Positions 62,201 through 64,000 of a stretch of DNA of 64,000 bases are shown piece after piece (position 1 is the stretch's first letter; every line of letters starts with the position of its first letter). The position numbers were made by a program, and so were the translations under genes. The DNA comes from SFTJ01 sp051871515 (lineage in GTDB: Bacteria > Bacteroidota > Bacteroidia > Bacteroidales > Muribaculaceae). Location of the stretch: assembly GCA_051871515.1 (NCBI GenBank), contig JBJECY010000121.1:1-64000 (forward strand), given 5' to 3'. A model generated the notes under the pieces. The model was not told the origin of the DNA and did no database searches. It saw only the letters and a program-made list of their open reading frames with translations.

Positions 62201-64000
62201 CTCAACCGATATGACCATATCTTACAGAGGCAACCAGTTCTGGGGCAAGGGGAATGCCGGCTTAAAGAATTTCTGCTACGAAGGAGAGCGAGTGGGCGAT
62301 TTCAACCTTGACGCGCTCATGACCCTTGACCCGGTAACCGGCAACACCAATCTGGAATCATATATGAACGTGAATGGCGCTCGCGTGGCGTTTGCCGCCG
62401 GTGTGCTCAACGACTCAACCGCAACAAGCCCAATGTCGCTGCAACTTGATATTGATAAATTCCCAATCTCAACAATGACGGCATTCATACCTAATGGTAT
62501 AGCTCAGTTGCAAGGCTACCTCAATGGCAAGATGACCATGCTCGGCACATTTGATAATCCAATACTTTGTGGCTCGGTTTGGGCGCAAGAGGGTGCCATC
62601 TATGTGCCTGTGTTTGGTTCTAAGATATTGTTCCCCGACACTGAGGTGACGGTTGATTCAAGTATTGTGCACTTCAACAAATATGCATTGCGCAGTTGCA
62701 ACGACAAGCCGCTGGTGATTGACGGATTGGTTGATATACGCAACATGTCGAATGCCTATGTTGATTTGAACATTAAAGGCAGTAGCGTGCAGTTTGTTGA
62801 CAGCAAGCAGGTGAAGAAGTCGCAGCTGTTTGGGCGCGGATATGCCGATGTCAAAGCATCGGCAAAAGGCCGATTGAATGCGCTGTATGTTGATGCCGAC
62901 CTCTCGTTGCTCTCAGGCAGTAATCTCACTTACGTTCTTCAGGACGATGTGAGCGAGATAGTGCCTGCCACCAACCCCGATATGGTGCATTTTGTGCACT
63001 TTGAGGATTCGGTGAGCGAATATGGCGACTCGCTATTGCAGGCGCAGACCGTTGGCGTGAACATCAATGCCACAGTGACCTTGCAGCAAGGAAACACCAT
63101 CAACGCCTATCTTTCGCCCGACGGCAAGAACCGTGTGCAGGTGCAAGCCACCGGTTCGCTCAACTATTCACAAGGCTTCTCGGGCGACCCTCGAGTGACA
63201 GGCCGACTCACAGTTGACAACGGATATGTGAAATATTCGCCACCGCTCATTAAAGAAGTTGACTTTGTCATCAACGAGGGCAGTAACATTGCCTTTACCG
63301 GCAATATGCTCAATCCGACACTCAATTTTAGTGCCGTGGAGAAGTATAAGGCCACGGTGAGCACCGATGGCGGTGCCTCGCGCTTGGTTGACTTCTTGAT
63401 TACTTGTAATGTTGGCGGAACACTCTCGCAGATGGATGTGTCGTTTGACCTTGCCACCAACGACGACCTAACCGTGCAAAACGAGTTGCAGTCAATGACC
63501 CAGCAGCAGCGTTCTGCACAAGCCATGAACTTGATGCTCTATGGCAGCTATGGCGGCAGCAACACCGCTTCGATGTCGAACAATGCGCTATATTCGTTCC
63601 TCAACTCGCAAATCAACAGTTGGGCGGCAAGTGCCATTAAGGGCGTTGATTTGTCGTTTGGCATCAACCAGTATGATAGTGAAAGTTCTCAGAATAAGAC
63701 GGTGACCAGTTACAGCTATAATCTGTCGAAGTCGCTTTTCAACGACCGCTTTAAGATTGTTGTAGGCGGCAATTACAGCACCGATGCCAGCGCTGAGGAT
63801 AATTTCTCGGATAACCTGATTAGCGATATCTCAATTGAATATTTGCTCAATAGCTCGGGCAGCATGTATGCGCGCATGTTCCGCCACACGGGATATGAGA
63901 GCATACTTGAGGGCGAAATCACTCAAACGGGTGTGGGCTTTGTGATTAAGCGTAAGTTGGCATCGCTCAAGCACATTTTCAAGTTCAGACGCAGCCGAAA
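59253..64000 (+). CDS. TamB-like translocation/assembly protein (AsmA-like), right end cut
   Basis: About 1582 codons visible. An N-terminal signal anchor (VILGVVLLLLILPMTLYIP) precedes a very long beta-strand-rich body that resembles the hydrophobic-groove bridge proteins of the TamB/AsmA class, which link inner and outer membranes for phospholipid or barrel-protein transport. The C-terminal TamB (DUF490) domain is recognised around 62500-63900 (NMLNPTLNFSAVEKYKATVS, DVSFDLATNDDLTVQNELQSM, ARMFRHTGYESILEGEITQTGVGFVIKRKL, quoted in part). The basic end FKFRRSRK suggests only a few codons are missing. No in-frame ATG exists upstream; GTG at 59253 is the best in-frame start, but see the frameshift finding at 59245-59258. 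Confidence 0.85.
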   Translation, partial: MGRSRINKIIKTGLKVILGVVLLLLILPMTLYIPVVQRYVKDVACSKASDATGWDIAVDRILLKFPLDLSVDGVTVLTEQRDTMIYAGNLALDVKLLPLLRLDVKVGDALLSHAVYNMQSEDSSMVLNAKIDRVSLDAATVQLRKNHVSLQQAALHGGDIVLHYFPEKVKSTPQDTSKVAWLIDAQSITIDSVRYHMTMMPLISDMDVMVAHAELKDGMVDIGTSQVHAAYMGINGVDVKYLYPTPEVVAEYETSAAAADSAAVQEESGELWTVRADAVRLTNSHAVYAMQGAKPSPGLDVNYIEVSDVNVSIDSLYNKGVAVTVPLKKLTAKERCGIAITDASCTFSMDSTAMAVEQLKINTVASSIKGEASMDMGFVETPAYGAVLLNADAEIDMGDVERMMPLLKPIINSVPRSRPLQLKARIDGTAQTLRIRQLSAQLPRYANVNVNGVVNNAMDVNKLGGELAINGKFDNINFVKPTMFDAEMSKQVNFPAMAVDGKARLKGNAMSGELAMTLDTGEAVGKAAFNTKSEAYDVDLTLNRLPLHALLPLSTLGNITAYMHADGRGFDVMKKSTELNAALKLNSLEYNGNRYGDVDGSLALSNGAFEAKFDSKNPNFDFALQCNGELAQNHYVVALDGDLRDVDLQAMRLMDVTSHGKGRIAAFGDVDVSTMVCDVSAEINDVSWTYDTLFFSTPTVAMRFESTDSTMSGSLNNEDMNLSFDSQVGVNKFIEQLTQCQNIALEQVNKISLNIDTLQASLPPFAVEMEMGKRGLVQQYLAYNDLKLKHMSFELYNDSTIYGNGVLQGIDAMGTKIDTISAKLVQTQRYLGYKFHMGNRPGTMDNFADVTLFGGVLGSRLTTIYNAKDIKGRTGYHFGTHADVNDSVVRATVFTPKPYIGYKEWNVNEDNYVLYDYKNQHLDANLRLDGGSSGLINLFTEHVEHEGEESDKHQEDVNLQVKGVKIEEWMSMFPFAPDVSGELSTDMTISYRGNQFWGKGNAGLKNFCYEGERVGDFNLDALMTLDPVTGNTNLESYMNVNGARVAFAAGVLNDSTATSPMSLQLDIDKFPISTMTAFIPNGIAQLQGYLNGKMTMLGTFDNPILCGSVWAQEGAIYVPVFGSKILFPDTEVTVDSSIVHFNKYALRSCNDKPLVIDGLVDIRNMSNAYVDLNIKGSSVQFVDSKQVKKSQLFGRGYADVKASAKGRLNALYVDADLSLLSGSNLTYVLQDDVSEIVPATNPDMVHFVHFEDSVSEYGDSLLQAQTVGVNINATVTLQQGNTINAYLSPDGKNRVQVQATGSLNYSQGFSGDPRVTGRLTVDNGYVKYSPPLIKEVDFVINEGSNIAFTGNMLNPTLNFSAVEKYKATVSTDGGASRLVDFLITCNVGGTLSQMDVSFDLATNDDLTVQNELQSMTQQQRSAQAMNLMLYGSYGGSNTASMSNNALYSFLNSQINSWAASAIKGVDLSFGINQYDSESSQNKTVTSYSYNLSKSLFNDRFKIVVGGNYSTDASAEDNFSDNLISDISIEYLLNSSGSMYARMFRHTGYESILEGEITQTGVGFVIKRKLASLKHIFKFRRSR

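Noticed and set aside
1..64000. CRISPR array, IS element, prophage or integrase
   Set aside because: No regular spaced repeats, transposase or integrase motifs found on either strand.

Overview
The window looks like chromosome from a gut-type Bacteroidales (Bacteroidota); a Muribaculaceae- or Prevotella-like relative is my best guess but is not proven. The grounds are recurrent promoters of the Bacteroidota form (TTG or TTTG, about 19-20 nt, TAnnTTTG), starts without Shine-Dalgarno sites, a GH92 mannosidase, a TlpA/DUF4369-like lipid-envelope thioredoxin, an OmpA-era style long LptF permease, LytS/LytTR signalling, and a trpBEGDCFA operon. I see no IS element, phage, CRISPR array or rRNA.

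Layout. 1-1.5 kb: the rplM-rpsI-rpsB ribosomal operon, cut by the left edge. 1.8-12.4 kb: housekeeping genes (a conserved helical protein, a TlpA-like thioredoxin, RtcB RNA ligase, the ackA/pta acetate pair, a START-like protein, LptF-like permease, ApbE, a DJ-1/PfpI protein). 12.9-19.5 kb: one minus-strand operon of tolC, macA, macB ATPase, macB permease and a LytS/LytTR two-component pair. 19.9-21.8 kb: a DUF349 protein. 22.2-26.5 kb: a glycan pair (GH92 mannosidase and aldose 1-epimerase). 26.8-29.0 kb: glycyl-tRNA synthetase and an FKBP lipoprotein. 29.3-36.0 kb: the complete tryptophan operon, preceded by a leader peptide gene with three consecutive Trp codons and a terminator with a competing pairing, i.e. 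a ribosome-mediated attenuator. 36.3-38.4 kb: GH3 beta-glucosidase.

38.5-45.2 kb is the accessory high point: a RiPP (ribosomally made, modified peptide) locus. Two small precursors share a 26-residue leader ending in Lys-Ala-Gly but have different cysteine-ladder cores (8 and 6 Cys). They are followed by a radical-SAM/SPASM maturase, a TonB-receptor-like outer-membrane barrel and a C39-peptidase ABC exporter expected to cut the leader after the Ala-Gly. No HlyD adaptor is present.

45.3-64 kb: a two-domain esterase, topoisomerase IV subunit A, a putative outer-membrane protein overlapping an S41 protease, an acyl-CoA ligase, tRNA-Leu(UAG), cobalamin adenosyltransferase, an AT-rich orphan lipoprotein, typA/bipA, rpsO, and a TamB-like protein that runs off the right edge. 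The start of the TamB-like gene shows either a GTG start or a one-base frameshift in a G run.
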